64,000 nucleotides of DNA from DASUAS01 sp963750045. Its GTDB lineage: Bacteria; Actinomycetota; Acidimicrobiia; IMCC26256; DASPTH01. The stretch spans positions 496,001-560,000 of the forward strand of contig CAVVPD010000003.1 of NCBI GenBank assembly GCA_963750045.1, given 5' to 3'. How positions within the stretch are numbered: position 1 is the first letter of the stretch; every line of letters starts with the position of its first letter. The translations under genes were made by a program, and so were the position numbers. Positions 1-8,411 of this stretch are shown here, one piece after another. The notes beneath the pieces are model-generated. The model saw nothing but the letters and a program-made list of their open reading frames with translations. It ran no database searches and was not told the DNA's origin.

Positions 1-119
1 ATCACGACAGTGATCACCAGCAGCGCCAGGAGTTGACGGTGTGACGGACGGAAGAAGCTGAGCACCCTCGAGCGACGTGAGCTGCCCGGGGTCGGGTCGA
101 TCGCGACTTCTGCCTCCAC
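1..119 (-). CDS. N-terminal fragment of a putative membrane protein
   Basis: An open frame starts at a GTG (117-119) and runs off the left edge of the window. The roughly 39 visible residues have a short acidic start, a basic, serine-rich stretch (GSSRRSRVLSFFRPSHRQ), and then a hydrophobic run (LLALLVITVV). That is the usual layout of a cytoplasmic tail leading into a first transmembrane helix under the positive-inside rule. No domain is visible, so no function is given. I see no strong ribosome binding site, so the start is tentative. The interval between this start and the P450 stop (120-235) shows nothing I can call. Confidence 0.4.
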   Translation of the reverse strand, partial: MEAEVAIDPTPGSSRRSRVLSFFRPSHRQLLALLVITVV

Positions 120-235
120 ATCACAGCCATCGGCACCCTGGGACCGCCGAGGTAGCACTTTCTTTTCAAGCAGGCGATGAAGGGGGCGATTTCCGCCGAA
201 AAGCCCGATCGCGGGCTCCACGGGAGCGTCGGCGG

Positions 236-1483
236 TCAGCCGAAGAGCACGCGCAGCTCTTTCGGGGTACGCATCATGGCCCCGCGTGCGTGCGGGACAG
301 GGACGCCCGGGTCGAGGCGCAGATCCGGCAACTCGTCGAGGATCGCGTCGAGGGCGCGGGTGAGCTCCAGACGGGCGAGCATCTGCCCGAGGCAATTGTG
401 CGCACCGAACGCGAACCCGAAGTGCCGGTGCTTCTCCCGGAAGATGTCGAAGTCGTCGGGTTGGTCGAACGCGGCGGGGTCGTGGTTGGCGGCACCGTAG
501 AGGAGGTCGAGGTAGACGCCGGCGGGGACGGGCACACCGTCGATCACCGTGTCGGCCGTCGTCAGACGGCTGCTCGCGAGCACGGGGCCGTCCCACCGCA
601 ACGCCTCTTCGATCGCGGCGCCGACCAGGGACCGGTCGTCGCGTACGGCAGCCAGCTGGTCGGGATTCGTGAGCAACCCGGTGAGGAGGGCCGTCGTCGT
701 GCGAAAGGTGGTGTCGCCGCCCGCGTTGATGAGCTGACGAAGGAACGAGATCGCGACCTCGTCGGGGAGCGGTTCGTCGTCTGCTGCTGCCGTCGCGATC
801 ACGCTGACGACGTCGTTCCCCGGATTCGAGCGGCGCTCGGCGAGCATCGCGGCGAAGTAGCGCCCGAGCTTCGCCGATGCGTCGAGCGCGTTGGTCATGT
901 CGGGGTACGTGATGATCTGCGCGACCGTCAGCTTGTAGAAGATCTCGATGTCCGCAGGTGGGAGACCGAGCATCCGGTAGATCACGGTGAACGGGTAGAG
1001 GCGAGCGAACTGCTCGACGAGCTCCGCCGTGCCCGTGTCACGGAACGCACCGACGAGCTCCTCCACGACCGGCGCGACGATGTCCACGCCCCAGGCCTGC
1101 ACCACCGAGGGCCGGAACGCCTGTTGCAGGATCCGGCGGTATCGCGTGTGCTCCGGCGGGTCCATCACACTGACCGTGTGCCCGAACGCGGCTCCGAGCG
1201 TCGGCTCGAACGAGCGGTTGGAGAACGTCACGGGGTCGTTGAGCACCTGATCCACGCCCGCGAACGACAACACCATGTAGTGCGGCGGCGCCTCGCCGGC
1301 ACCCACGGGGTGCGGTGGGAGACCCATGACGAGGTTGTAGTCGCCCTCGAGCACCGGCGCCTGCGCGCGCAGCTCGGCGATACGCGGGTACGGATCGGCC
1401 TGGTCTCCGAACATCAACTCGTCGCTGAGATACGGGTCGAACGTGGGGTCGTCCAGATCCTCGATGCGAGCCGTGACCACCAT
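236..1483 (-). CDS. Cytochrome P450
   Basis: A 415-residue soluble P450, a normal length for bacterial class I enzymes. Visible hallmarks are the I-helix oxygen-activation motif AGGDTT at about 254-259, the ExxR pair E293/R296 in EEALR, and the haem-binding loop FGFAFGAHNCLG with the cysteine ligand at about residue 364. It should hydroxylate a hydrophobic substrate using electrons from a ferredoxin and reductase. The start at 1483 is chosen because GGGAGG lies about 7 nt upstream; the open frame extends further but the extra part is low-complexity. No redox partner is adjacent; the only ferredoxin in the window is near 30.5 kb. The catabolic surroundings suggest a role in sterol, terpenoid or fatty-acid oxidation, but the substrate is not readable. 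Confidence 0.93.
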   Translation of the reverse strand: MVVTARIEDLDDPTFDPYLSDELMFGDQADPYPRIAELRAQAPVLEGDYNLVMGLPPHPVGAGEAPPHYMVLSFAGVDQVLNDPVTFSNRSFEPTLGAAFGHTVSVMDPPEHTRYRRILQQAFRPSVVQAWGVDIVAPVVEELVGAFRDTGTAELVEQFARLYPFTVIYRMLGLPPADIEIFYKLTVAQIITYPDMTNALDASAKLGRYFAAMLAERRSNPGNDVVSVIATAAADDEPLPDEVAISFLRQLINAGGDTTFRTTTALLTGLLTNPDQLAAVRDDRSLVGAAIEEALRWDGPVLASSRLTTADTVIDGVPVPAGVYLDLLYGAANHDPAAFDQPDDFDIFREKHRHFGFAFGAHNCLGQMLARLELTRALDAILDELPDLRLDPGVPVPHARGAMMRTPKELRVLFG

Positions 1484-1680
1484 TCCCGTGCCTCCCGACC
1501 TCACTGCGCCGATCGCCGCGAGCGTAGCGACACCATGCGCCTCGATCGGTTCCCCGCATGGACACCGGACCGGTGCAGCAGTCGCCCGCGAGGGTGTCGT
1601 TCCCGTGTGGCGGATCCACTGGGAGGAGAGCGAGTGGAATATCGTGAGCGACCGGCCGCGGCCCGACGTAGGGGTGATCA

Positions 1681-2436
1681 ATGGCGCCAGTCGCAGTGCT
1701 GTCGGCGTTGCCCGACGAGCTCGCCCATCTGCTCGACGAGCTCGAAGCGGCGGAGGAGGAGCCCCTCGCCGTGGGAACTGCGTGGCACGGGAAGCTCCAC
1801 GGTCGTGAAGTGGTGTTGGCCCACGCCGGCATCGGGAAGGTCGCATCCGCGCTCGTCGCGACGTCGCTCATCGAGCGAACGAGTCCCGGCGCGCTGGTGT
1901 TCACGGGCGTCGCCGGGAGCCTCGATCCCGGCTTGGCCGTCGGCGACGTGCTGATCGCGTCGCACGTGGTCCAGCACGACGCGGGCGTGGTCTCGCCCGG
2001 AGGGCTGCAGCGGTACCAGGCAGGCCACCTTCCCTTTCTCAATCCGACCACCGAGCTGGGGTGGGCGTGCGCGCCGGAGCTGGTTGCTCGCGCATCGGCC
2101 GCGGCGCGCGAAGTGCGGTTCGATCCGCTCCCACCCGCCGCCGGAGGCCATGGCGCTCCCCCACGGGTGGTGGAGGGCATCGTCGCGACCGGCGACGTGT
2201 TCGTCAACGATCCCGAGACGAGACGAAGGCTGCACGAGGAGCTCGGTGCGCACGCAGTGGAGATGGAGGGCGGCGCAGTCGCGCAGGTCGCGGCGACGCT
2301 CGGAGTGCCTCACCTCGTCGTGCGGGCCGTCTCCGATCTGGCCGGCCACGACAGCGGCATCGACTTCACGAGCTTTCTCCAGCACGTCTCCAGCGGTTCG
2401 GCCCGGATCGTCGACCGCATGCTCGCCACCCTGTGA
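1681..2436 (+). CDS. 5'-methylthioadenosine/S-adenosylhomocysteine nucleosidase family protein
   Basis: A 251-residue protein of the PNP/UDP phosphorylase superfamily. The N-terminus (AVLSALPDELAHL) carries the acidic pair expected at the position of the general acid in MTA/SAH nucleosidases. The signature VEMEGGAVAQVA and the later RAVSDLAG supply the ribose-binding Glu and the catalytic Asp of this family. The likely reaction is hydrolysis of the N-glycosidic bond of MTA, SAH or a related nucleoside such as futalosine; the sequence alone does not separate these. The ATG at 1681 follows a TAGGGGTGA ribosome binding site. It is divergent from the P450 with a 197-bp spacer, and nothing ties it to the catabolic genes. 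Confidence 0.85.
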   Translation: MAPVAVLSALPDELAHLLDELEAAEEEPLAVGTAWHGKLHGREVVLAHAGIGKVASALVATSLIERTSPGALVFTGVAGSLDPGLAVGDVLIASHVVQHDAGVVSPGGLQRYQAGHLPFLNPTTELGWACAPELVARASAAAREVRFDPLPPAAGGHGAPPRVVEGIVATGDVFVNDPETRRRLHEELGAHAVEMEGGAVAQVAATLGVPHLVVRAVSDLAGHDSGIDFTSFLQHVSSGSARIVDRMLATL

Positions 2437-2480
2437 GCAGGACCGCGCACTCCGCCCGCGCTTCCGAAACCACGGGAGAC

Positions 2481-3116
2481 CTACGGGTTGGCTTGTGCGG
2501 GAACGATCAGCACGAGTCGGTCGTCCGGATCGACGTCTTCGGATTCGCCGACCAGGAAGGCGTCGTCGCCGAGGTGCAGCGCGACCCGGTCGATTCCTCG
2601 GGCCCAGAGTCGTTCGAGGAGCCCACTCATCACCGTCAGGTGCACACCGCCGACGACGAACTGGACCTTCTCCTCGGTCGCCCACGGACCCGCGGGTATC
2701 GCGAGGGCGGGATCCGCGCACGGTCGCTCGGCGAGCGACGGTGGAGCAGAGATCTCCGGCCACCCTTGCGATACCGCAACTGCGGTCGCGCCGATGTGCA
2801 CGCTCTCGACGTCGTGCACGACCACCGGGCACTGGGCAACGGGATCGAGCTGTGCGAACTCGACTGCTTCGCGCAGCACGAGACGAGGAAGGGTCACGGC
2901 GGCCGAGTCCTGCGGCGGCGCCCCCGGGAGTGCTGAGCCTCGACACCTGGTCGTCGCCCACCAACCTTGCTCCGGATCGTGGAACGAGAACTCCAGAACG
3001 TCGCCGCGGACCTCCAATCGCACGCCCAGAGGCACCGCGACCTCCGTGAGATGGTCCAGCGCGCGCTTCATCGACTCAGCTCGGACCTCGACACCAACGA
3101 CCGAGACATCAGACAC
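2481..3116 (-). CDS. Hypothetical protein, 211 aa
   Basis: I do not recognise this family. The protein is soluble and acidic (no signal peptide or membrane segment) and begins at a GTG. It reads as alternating strand-like hydrophobic stretches, for example SVVGVEVRAESMKRALDHL at the start and DRLVLIVPAQANP at the end. A repeated theme of the type V-G-G-V-H-L-T-V-M / V-H-I-G-A-T-A-V-A-V suggests a beta-rich fold, but I cannot assign one. It converges on the nucleosidase gene with a 44-nt gap and lies downstream of the solute-binding protein gene on the same strand (about 110 nt), so co-transcription is possible. Codon use looks like that of its neighbours, which supports its being a real gene. 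Confidence 0.6.
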   Translation of the reverse strand: MSDVSVVGVEVRAESMKRALDHLTEVAVPLGVRLEVRGDVLEFSFHDPEQGWWATTRCRGSALPGAPPQDSAAVTLPRLVLREAVEFAQLDPVAQCPVVVHDVESVHIGATAVAVSQGWPEISAPPSLAERPCADPALAIPAGPWATEEKVQFVVGGVHLTVMSGLLERLWARGIDRVALHLGDDAFLVGESEDVDPDDRLVLIVPAQANP

Positions 3117-3228
3117 GGGATCTCCCCAACCGATCGGGTACCGCTCACGAGTCGCGAGAACCCGTCACGCTACGCCACTACAGGGTTCGTCGGCATCACC
3201 GGTGCGATTTCGAAAGGCGGGCGTCGTC

Positions 3229-4579
3229 TCAGTTGCTGATCAGGTTCGCCTCGACGGTGACCGCGTTCGATGCCTTGCAGTCGAAGGTGCCCTTCTTGGT
3301 CGGGTACTGCCGCACCCACTTGCCGCTCTTGAACTGGACCATCAGGAAGCAGGACGTGGTCTTGCCGTCCTTGAACGACCGCTTGCCGAGCATGCCGCCG
3401 GCATCGAAGTCGGTGAGCGTCTTGATCGCGGAGATGAGGCTCGCGGGTGAGCCCGTTGACGCCGTCCGACTTGACGATCGCGTTCACCGCGTCGGCGAAC
3501 GCCAACGTCGCCGCGAACGAGTACGCGGAGAACTGGTCGGGCGTGCCCCCGACCTTCTTCATGTACTTGACGAAGTTGGCCACCGTCTTGTTGACCGAGG
3601 CCTCCTCGAACGGCAGGAACCCGAGGAACTGCACCTCACCCTCGAACGCGGTGGCGTTGTCGGGCACGAGCGTGTTGCCATAGCACGACGCGCACTCCCA
3701 GAGGACCTTCGACGCGTCGACACCCTGGAGCTCGGCTTCGTTGCGGAGCAACAGCGCCTGGCTGGCCGACGCCACGTTCAACGTGTAGTTCGAGCCGTCG
3801 TCCTTCATCTTCTGCACGATGGGCGTGAACACGCTCTGCGGATCACGACCCGACACGGCCACCACGGGGTCTCCCTGATCGGCCTTGATCCCGGCTTGCT
3901 GCGAGGCCAGGGCGAGGATCGTGCCGCCCCGGGCCGCGTCCTTGGTGTCGTTCCCCACGATGAACACACCGTGCAGGCCACCCTTGTGCTTGGAGAGCTC
4001 CCACTTCGCCGGGCCCTGGTTGGCGAAGTACGTCTGCGGGTTCTGCGTGACGGTGGGACAGTCGATCGCCGTGCCGTAGGCGGGGAACGACATCGCCGAG
4101 CACGACTCCGGCACACCGGTCGTGACCGCGGACAGGTCCGGGATGCCCGTCGCCTGACCGGCCTGGTCCTTGCAGCCGACGATGTCGTCGACCTGGGTCA
4201 GGAACAGCGCCGACGTGCCCACCAACGCGTAGTCGTTCTGGCAGCCCTGGATGGTGGCGTTCCGCGACTCGTTGCCGTTGAGCTTCGAGTCGTAGAAGTC
4301 GACCACGACCTTGCGGCCGGCCAGGCCGCCCCCACCGGCCTTGCTGTTCAGGTACGCGGCGCCGGCCTTCACGCCGTCGACCGCGCCCTTGAACAGGCCG
4401 GGAGCGAACGGGTTGTCGACGTCGGCAACGACGCCGATGTGGATCTCGGAGGCGCTGACCCCGACCTCCGTGGCTTGCGGTTTCTGGTTGCTCGACTCCG
4501 CGGACGCCGGTGCCACACCGGCTGCCCCCACGCCGACGAGCAGCGCTCCGATCACGATCGCGTTTCGGACCTTGACCAT
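3229..4579 (-). CDS. ABC transporter substrate-binding protein, branched-chain amino acid type (frameshifted)
   Basis: A secreted periplasmic-binding-protein-like receptor of the LivJ/K type, about 450 residues when the frame is restored. The start at 4579 gives a signal peptide: a basic MVKVR, a hydrophobic core, then an AxA cleavage site (APASA). The mature part begins with VGVSASEIHIGVVADVDNP, typical of the family's first lobe, and includes paired cysteines. Near 3443-3450 the frame breaks in a cccgcgag tract. Upstream reads VNGLT, and the other frame continues ASLISAIKTLTDFDAGGMLG to the stop at 3229, matching a loss of two bases. No permease or ATPase is adjacent, so it is an orphan receptor. 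The ligand is unknown; family members bind amino acids, urea, amides or aromatic acids. Confidence 0.85.
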
Positions 4580-4581
4580 CG

Positions 4582-4983
4582 GTGCCCCCCTCGGTCGATG
4601 TCGCCCTGTCACTCTTGCACGATTGGACCCCCCGGCGCTCGCGGTCGGGCACCTCGTGGCCCGGGCATGGGAGACTGCTGACGTGGAGGCGGCGGGCCTG
4701 GCGAGTCCTGGCGCTGGTGGTGATCGTCGATCTCGTCATGCTCGGCGGGTCGGGCTCGTACGTGATGTTCCGGTACCAGCCGACGGCAGCCCGGGCGTGG
4801 CCGAGGGTGCATGCGGCGCACGGGTCGGCGGGAAGGCCCTGGCTGTTGCGCACTACCGAGACCTTGCACGTGTTCTCGGCGTACGTCGCCGTCTTTGCCG
4901 CGGTCGTCCTGATCGGCTGCGTTCTCGCGGCGTGTCGGCGTTCGTCTCGCGGTCGTCGTTGGAGATCGACCTGTGACCGATGA
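4582..4983 (+). CDS. Putative two-helix membrane protein
   Basis: The frame encodes a basic N-terminus, a hydrophobic helix (VLALVVIVDLVMLGG), a loop with YVMFRYQP and a conserved-looking RTTETLHVFSAY segment, and a second helix (VAVFAAVVLIGCVLA) ending in a basic tail. The His in TLHVFSAY after a Tyr/Pro loop is reminiscent of cytochrome b-like haem helices, but one histidine is not enough to claim haem binding. The start is uncertain: GTG 4582 lies almost against the start of the divergent receptor gene, and CTG 4675 or 4678 sits close behind a GGGAG. It ends 54 nt before the VOC gene. It may be a shortened remnant of a larger membrane protein. Confidence 0.45.
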   Translation: MPPSVDVALSLLHDWTPRRSRSGTSWPGHGRLLTWRRRAWRVLALVVIVDLVMLGGSGSYVMFRYQPTAARAWPRVHAAHGSAGRPWLLRTTETLHVFSAYVAVFAAVVLIGCVLAACRRSSRGRRWRSTCDR

Positions 4984-5037
4984 GTCTCACGAGGTTCCGC
5001 AGTCTCCTTCGAGACTGGTTCGAGACCTGGAGGACGG

Positions 5038-5424
5038 ATGGCCGACGAGACCAAGACCCGTATCAGCGGGGTGCGCACGGTGGGCGTACCCGTGACCGAC
5101 CAGGACCGAGCGCTGCAGTTCTATCTCGACAAGCTCGGCTTCGAGAAGCGCCTCGACGTGTCCACGGGCGGGACTGGGCGGTGGATCGAGGTGGCACCAT
5201 TGGGAGCGACAACGACGATCGCGCTCGTCGCGTCCAAGGAGGGGATCCCGGCCGGAGTGGAGACCGGCGTGCGGTTCACGACTGCCGATGCCGACGCCGA
5301 CCATGCGGCGCTTCGGGCAAGTGGCGTCGACGCGGACGACGTGTTGCGCTGGCCGGGCGTGCCTCCGATGTTCGCGTTCCGCGATGTCGACGGCAACGGA
5401 CTGGAGATCGTCGAGGAAGCGTGA
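5038..5424 (+). CDS. VOC (glyoxalase/bleomycin-resistance fold) protein
   Basis: A 128-residue single vicinal-oxygen-chelate domain. Characteristic features are the opening V(G)VPVTDQDRALQFYLDKLGFE, a central TGVRFTTADADADHAALRASGV, and the closing FAFRDVDGNGLEIVEE, where the last Glu is the usual metal ligand. Such proteins act as lyases, epimerases, dioxygenases or resistance proteins, and the exact reaction cannot be told. GGAGG lies 5 nt before ATG 5038, which fixes the start. It is followed after 42 nt by the small NYN-like gene on the same strand. Confidence 0.8.
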   Translation: MADETKTRISGVRTVGVPVTDQDRALQFYLDKLGFEKRLDVSTGGTGRWIEVAPLGATTTIALVASKEGIPAGVETGVRFTTADADADHAALRASGVDADDVLRWPGVPPMFAFRDVDGNGLEIVEEA

Positions 5425-5466
5425 GCATCCACCAGCGGCTCTCGGCCATTCCGCGAAGCTCGGCTG

Positions 5467-5831
5467 GTGCTCCTGATCGATGCAGCCAACGTCGTCGGAT
5501 CTCGGCCAACCGGGTGGTGGCGTGACCGACCTGGGGCGGCTCGGGAGCTCGTCGCCCGCGTGAGGCGCGCCGCCGTGGAAGGGACCCTGTCTCGACCGGT
5601 CGTGCTCGTCTTGGAGGGGGAAGCGAAGCAGGGCGCCGAAGAGGGCTCCGCGGGCGGTGTCGAGGTCGTCCACACGCCGGGACACGGCGACGACACGCTC
5701 GTCGACCTCGCGGCCGAGAGCGACGAGCCGGTCGTGCTCGTTTCCGCCGACCGCAACCTCGCCGAACGGGTCGGCACAGGGGTGGAGAGGTCGTGAGCCC
5801 CACCTGGCTCTTGGAACGCTTGCCTTCGTGA
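5467..5831 (+). CDS. NYN/PIN-like small protein (frameshifted)
   Basis: Begins at GTG 5467 with LLIDAANVVGSRPTGWWRDRPGAA, an opening with an Asp and Asn in a LxxDxxN arrangement that resembles NYN/PIN-type nuclease folds; a later VLVSADRNLAERV gives another acidic strand end. The open frame stops early at 5796, but the next frame continues E-V-V-S-P-T-W-L-L-E-R-L-P-S to a stop at 5829-5831, a natural C-terminus for this kind of protein. The break is near 5785 in an aggggtggag tract and fits one lost base, giving about 121 residues. An RNase-like role is inferred from the fold only. Confidence 0.55.
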
Positions 5832-5832
5832 T

Positions 5833-6066
5833 CGGACCGCCCGGCTCGCCGACACGCGCCGCGCACCTGGATCGAGGAGCTGACTTCCCGACTCGCCTCC
5901 GGCGCGAGCGTTTGACATCGGCTGCGGTGCCGGGCTCCCCGCGGACCGGCTCATGGTGGCGGCCGGCTTCGAGGTCACCGCCATCGACATCTCGCAGATC
6001 CACATCGATCGAGCCCGAGTCCTGGTGCATCGTTCCGTCCCCGAAGGCGACGTCGGGCATACCCTG
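5833..6066 (+). pseudogene. Remnant of a class I SAM-dependent methyltransferase
   Basis: No open frame covers this interval, but translation gives a clear methyltransferase core. WIEELTSRLASGASV (5868 on) is followed, after a frame change near 5911, by DIGCGAGLPADRL (motif I, SAM-binding glycine loop) and then AAGFEVTAIDISQIHIDRAR (the acidic residue after beta-2). Sequence after about 6045 no longer looks like the family, so most of the catalytic domain is gone. It differs from the other broken genes here because it is both shifted and truncated. I read it as a true gene relic between the NYN-like gene and the next VOC gene. Confidence 0.5.
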
Positions 6067-6191
6067 ACGCTCGCGCGTCGTCCGGACAGGTCCCGCCGAG
6101 GCCGCTCCCCGCGGTCGACAATTGGGCGATGATGGCGGACGGCGGAGGATCCGGCGACCAGCGCAGGACCGAAGACGGCAGAGGGGTGTCG

Positions 6192-6728
6192 ATGGGTATC
6201 GAGCATGGTGCCGGCGTGTTCCCGGGGGGGATCCGACAGATCGGGTTCGTCGTCCCCGACATCGATGGCGCCCTCGCACAGTGGGTGGATCTCGGCGTGG
6301 CGCCGTGGCTCGTCATGCGCGACCACCCGATGGAGGGTTGCCGGTACCGGGGCGAGCCGTCGGAGCCCGTGATCTCGCTGGCGCTGTCCAACACCGGCGA
6401 CATGCAGATCGAGCTCATCCAGCAGCAGGACGACACGCCGAGCATCTACCAAGAGTTCCTGGTCGCCACGGGTGGCGGGTTCAACCAGGTCGCCTACTGG
6501 GTGGAGGACTTCGACGCCGTGCGCGCCGCCGCGATCGCCGACGGATGGTCCGAGGTGTGGTGCGGCGACTCCGGCAGTCAGACCAAGTTCTCCTACGTCG
6601 AGCGTCCGGGCTCGCCCGTGACCATCGTGGAGCTGATGGAGCTCAACGACATGACGCGGGAGATGGGCGACACGATCCGCGCCGCCGCGGCGGCATGGAC
6701 ACCCGGCCAACCCGTCCTCATGGCCTGA
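6192..6728 (+). CDS. VOC family protein (methylmalonyl-CoA epimerase-like group)
   Basis: About 178 residues. It opens with GGIRQIGFVVPDIDGALAQWVDLGVAPW, the first beta-alpha-beta of a VOC domain, and continues with MQIELIQQQDDTPSIYQEFL and GGFNQVAYWVEDFDAVRAAA, which carry the expected metal-binding His/Gln/Glu positions in changed form. The ending VTIVELMELN supplies the last Glu. ATG 6192 is preferred over 6129 because AGAGGGG precedes it by about 5 nt. It is the first of a run of plus-strand genes ending with a hydratase at 12.8 kb. A role as isomerase or epimerase of a CoA thioester is inferred from context. Confidence 0.78.
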   Translation: MGIEHGAGVFPGGIRQIGFVVPDIDGALAQWVDLGVAPWLVMRDHPMEGCRYRGEPSEPVISLALSNTGDMQIELIQQQDDTPSIYQEFLVATGGGFNQVAYWVEDFDAVRAAAIADGWSEVWCGDSGSQTKFSYVERPGSPVTIVELMELNDMTREMGDTIRAAAAAWTPGQPVLMA

Positions 6729-6751
6729 GCCGGGCGACGCGGACCGACCCC

Positions 6752-7516
6752 ATGACGAACCGCGAGGAGCTCGTCCTCACCGAGACGCGCGACGGGGTGG
6801 GCATCGTGTCGTTCAACCGGCCCGAGCGGCACAACGCGCTCAACGACGAGATGGGCGGCATCTGGCGCGCCGCCGTCCACCGCGCGATCGACGACCCCGC
6901 GGTGCGATGCGTCCTCCTCTGCGGCGAGGGTCCGTCGTTCTGCTCGGGGCGCGACACGTCGCAGCTGGGCGAACGGGCCGGCGGCGAGAGCGACGTCGAG
7001 TTCGTGGCCCGCGCGCAGGAGATCCGCTACGCACTGCTGGACGCACCCAAACCCGTCGTCGCGGCCGTGCAGGGTCACGCCCTCGGAGGCGGCTTCGAGA
7101 CCGCGCTCGGCGCCGACATGCGCATCGCGGCCGACGACGCGCGCTTCGGGTTTCCCGAAGTGAAGTTCGGTCTCGTCGCCGACACCGGGGGCACACAGCT
7201 GCTCACCCCGCTGATCGGACCCGCCCGGGCCAAGTACCTCCTCATGACCGGTGACCGCGTCGACGCCGCGCAGGCCCTCGCCTGGGGCATCGTCGACTGG
7301 GTCGTCCCCGGCACCGAGCTGCGCGGCGCGGCCCTCGACCTGGCCCGGAGGCTCGCCGCCGCGCCGGCGACTGCGGTGGCGTTCGCCAAGCAGCTCGTCG
7401 ACCAGGCGTGGGCCGGCTCGATCCGCAACGGGATGCGCCAGGAGGTGGTGGCCCAGGCCGCGCTGTTCGCGTCCGACGACTACCAGCAGATGAAGGCCCG
7501 CCGTGCCGCTCCCTGA
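6752..7516 (+). CDS. Enoyl-CoA hydratase/isomerase family protein
   Basis: A 254-residue crotonase. VGIVSFNRPERHNALNDEM is the typical first strand and substrate-CoA contact. CSGRDTSQL and the oxyanion-hole segment VVAAVQGHALGGGFETALGADMRIA follow, then FGFPEVKFGLVADTGGTQLL. The last segment carries a Glu near the first catalytic Glu position, but an Asp-Thr (ADTGGTQ) replaces the usual Gly-rich second site, so hydratase versus isomerase is open. ATG 6752 is 23 nt after the VOC gene. Its 3' end overlaps the next gene's GTG by 14 nt, which argues for coupled translation with the reductase. Confidence 0.88.
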   Translation: MTNREELVLTETRDGVGIVSFNRPERHNALNDEMGGIWRAAVHRAIDDPAVRCVLLCGEGPSFCSGRDTSQLGERAGGESDVEFVARAQEIRYALLDAPKPVVAAVQGHALGGGFETALGADMRIAADDARFGFPEVKFGLVADTGGTQLLTPLIGPARAKYLLMTGDRVDAAQALAWGIVDWVVPGTELRGAALDLARRLAAAPATAVAFAKQLVDQAWAGSIRNGMRQEVVAQAALFASDDYQQMKARRAAP

Positions 7517-8369
7517 GCCCCCTCCCCTCGGCACCGCGATGCTGCCACCCGACACGTTCACGGGCGACGTCGTGCTGATCACCGGCGGCGGGACCGGGCT
7601 CGGGAAGGCGATCGGCGTCGAGTTCGCCCGGCTGGGCGCGACCGTCGCCGTCGTGAGCCGCGACCCGGAACACGCCGTGGCCGGCATCGCCGCCGTCGAG
7701 GCGGCCGGAGGGCGTGCGGTGAGCGCGCCGGCCGACGTGCGCGATCCCGCGTCGGTGGCCGCGGCGTTCGACGCCGTGGAAGCCGACGCGGGGCCGGTCA
7801 CGGTGCTCGTGAACAACGCGGCAGGGAACTTCACGGCGCTCGCCGAGGAGATGAGCGCGAACGCGTGGCGGTCGGTCACCCAGATCGTGCTCGACGGCAC
7901 CTTCTTCTGCTCCACCGAGTTCGCACGGCGCCGGATCACGGCCGGCGCCCCGGGCGCGGTGCTCAACATCGGCGCCACCTACGCCTGGACCGGCGGCCCC
8001 GGCACCGCGCACTCAGCCGCGGCCAAGGCCGCGGTCACCAACCTCACCCAGTCGCTCGCGGTCGAGTGGGCGCCCCACGGGATCCGGGTCAACTGCCTCG
8101 CGCCCGGTCTCTTCCCCCACGACGACCTGCCCGCACGGCTGCGCGCCGGGCGCGACGCCGAAAGCGACGCCCGGCGCGTCCCCGGTGGACGGGTCGGGCG
8201 GCCCCACGAGTTGGGTTGGGCGGCGACCTATCTCTGCTCGCCGTTCGCGGCGTACCTCAGCGGGCACACCCTCGTGCTCGACGGCGCCAACTGGCTCCGG
8301 CGGGGCCTGCGCATGCCCGAGTTCGTGCCCGTCGCCGACCAGATCGCCGGCCCGCACCCCTCCGGGTAG
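7503..8369 (+). CDS. SDR oxidoreductase, 2,4-dienoyl-CoA reductase-like
   Basis: A short-chain dehydrogenase with the nucleotide loop TGGGTGLG and the NNAAGNF motif. At the active site the usual Tyr of YxxxK is replaced: the sequence is H-S-A-A-A-K. Ser at that position, with a Tyr a little earlier (here ATYAWTGG), is known from mitochondrial/peroxisomal-type 2,4-dienoyl-CoA reductases, which use that upstream Tyr. This would reduce dienoyl-CoA intermediates of unsaturated acids with NADPH. Starts at GTG 7503, overlapping the hydratase, or at ATG 7539. It lies 42 nt before the thiolase, so hydratase, reductase and thiolase look like one beta-oxidation operon. Confidence 0.88.
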   Translation: MPLPEPPPLGTAMLPPDTFTGDVVLITGGGTGLGKAIGVEFARLGATVAVVSRDPEHAVAGIAAVEAAGGRAVSAPADVRDPASVAAAFDAVEADAGPVTVLVNNAAGNFTALAEEMSANAWRSVTQIVLDGTFFCSTEFARRRITAGAPGAVLNIGATYAWTGGPGTAHSAAAKAAVTNLTQSLAVEWAPHGIRVNCLAPGLFPHDDLPARLRAGRDAESDARRVPGGRVGRPHELGWAATYLCSPFAAYLSGHTLVLDGANWLRRGLRMPEFVPVADQIAGPHPSG

Positions 8370-8411
8370 CGTGAGGCGACGCAGTTCACGTGACGAAACA
8401 GGCTGAGGCGG

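Noticed and set aside
3229..4579. A complete amino-acid ABC uptake operon.
   Set aside because: Only the binding protein is present; neighbouring genes are a small membrane protein and a hypothetical protein without permease or ATPase motifs.
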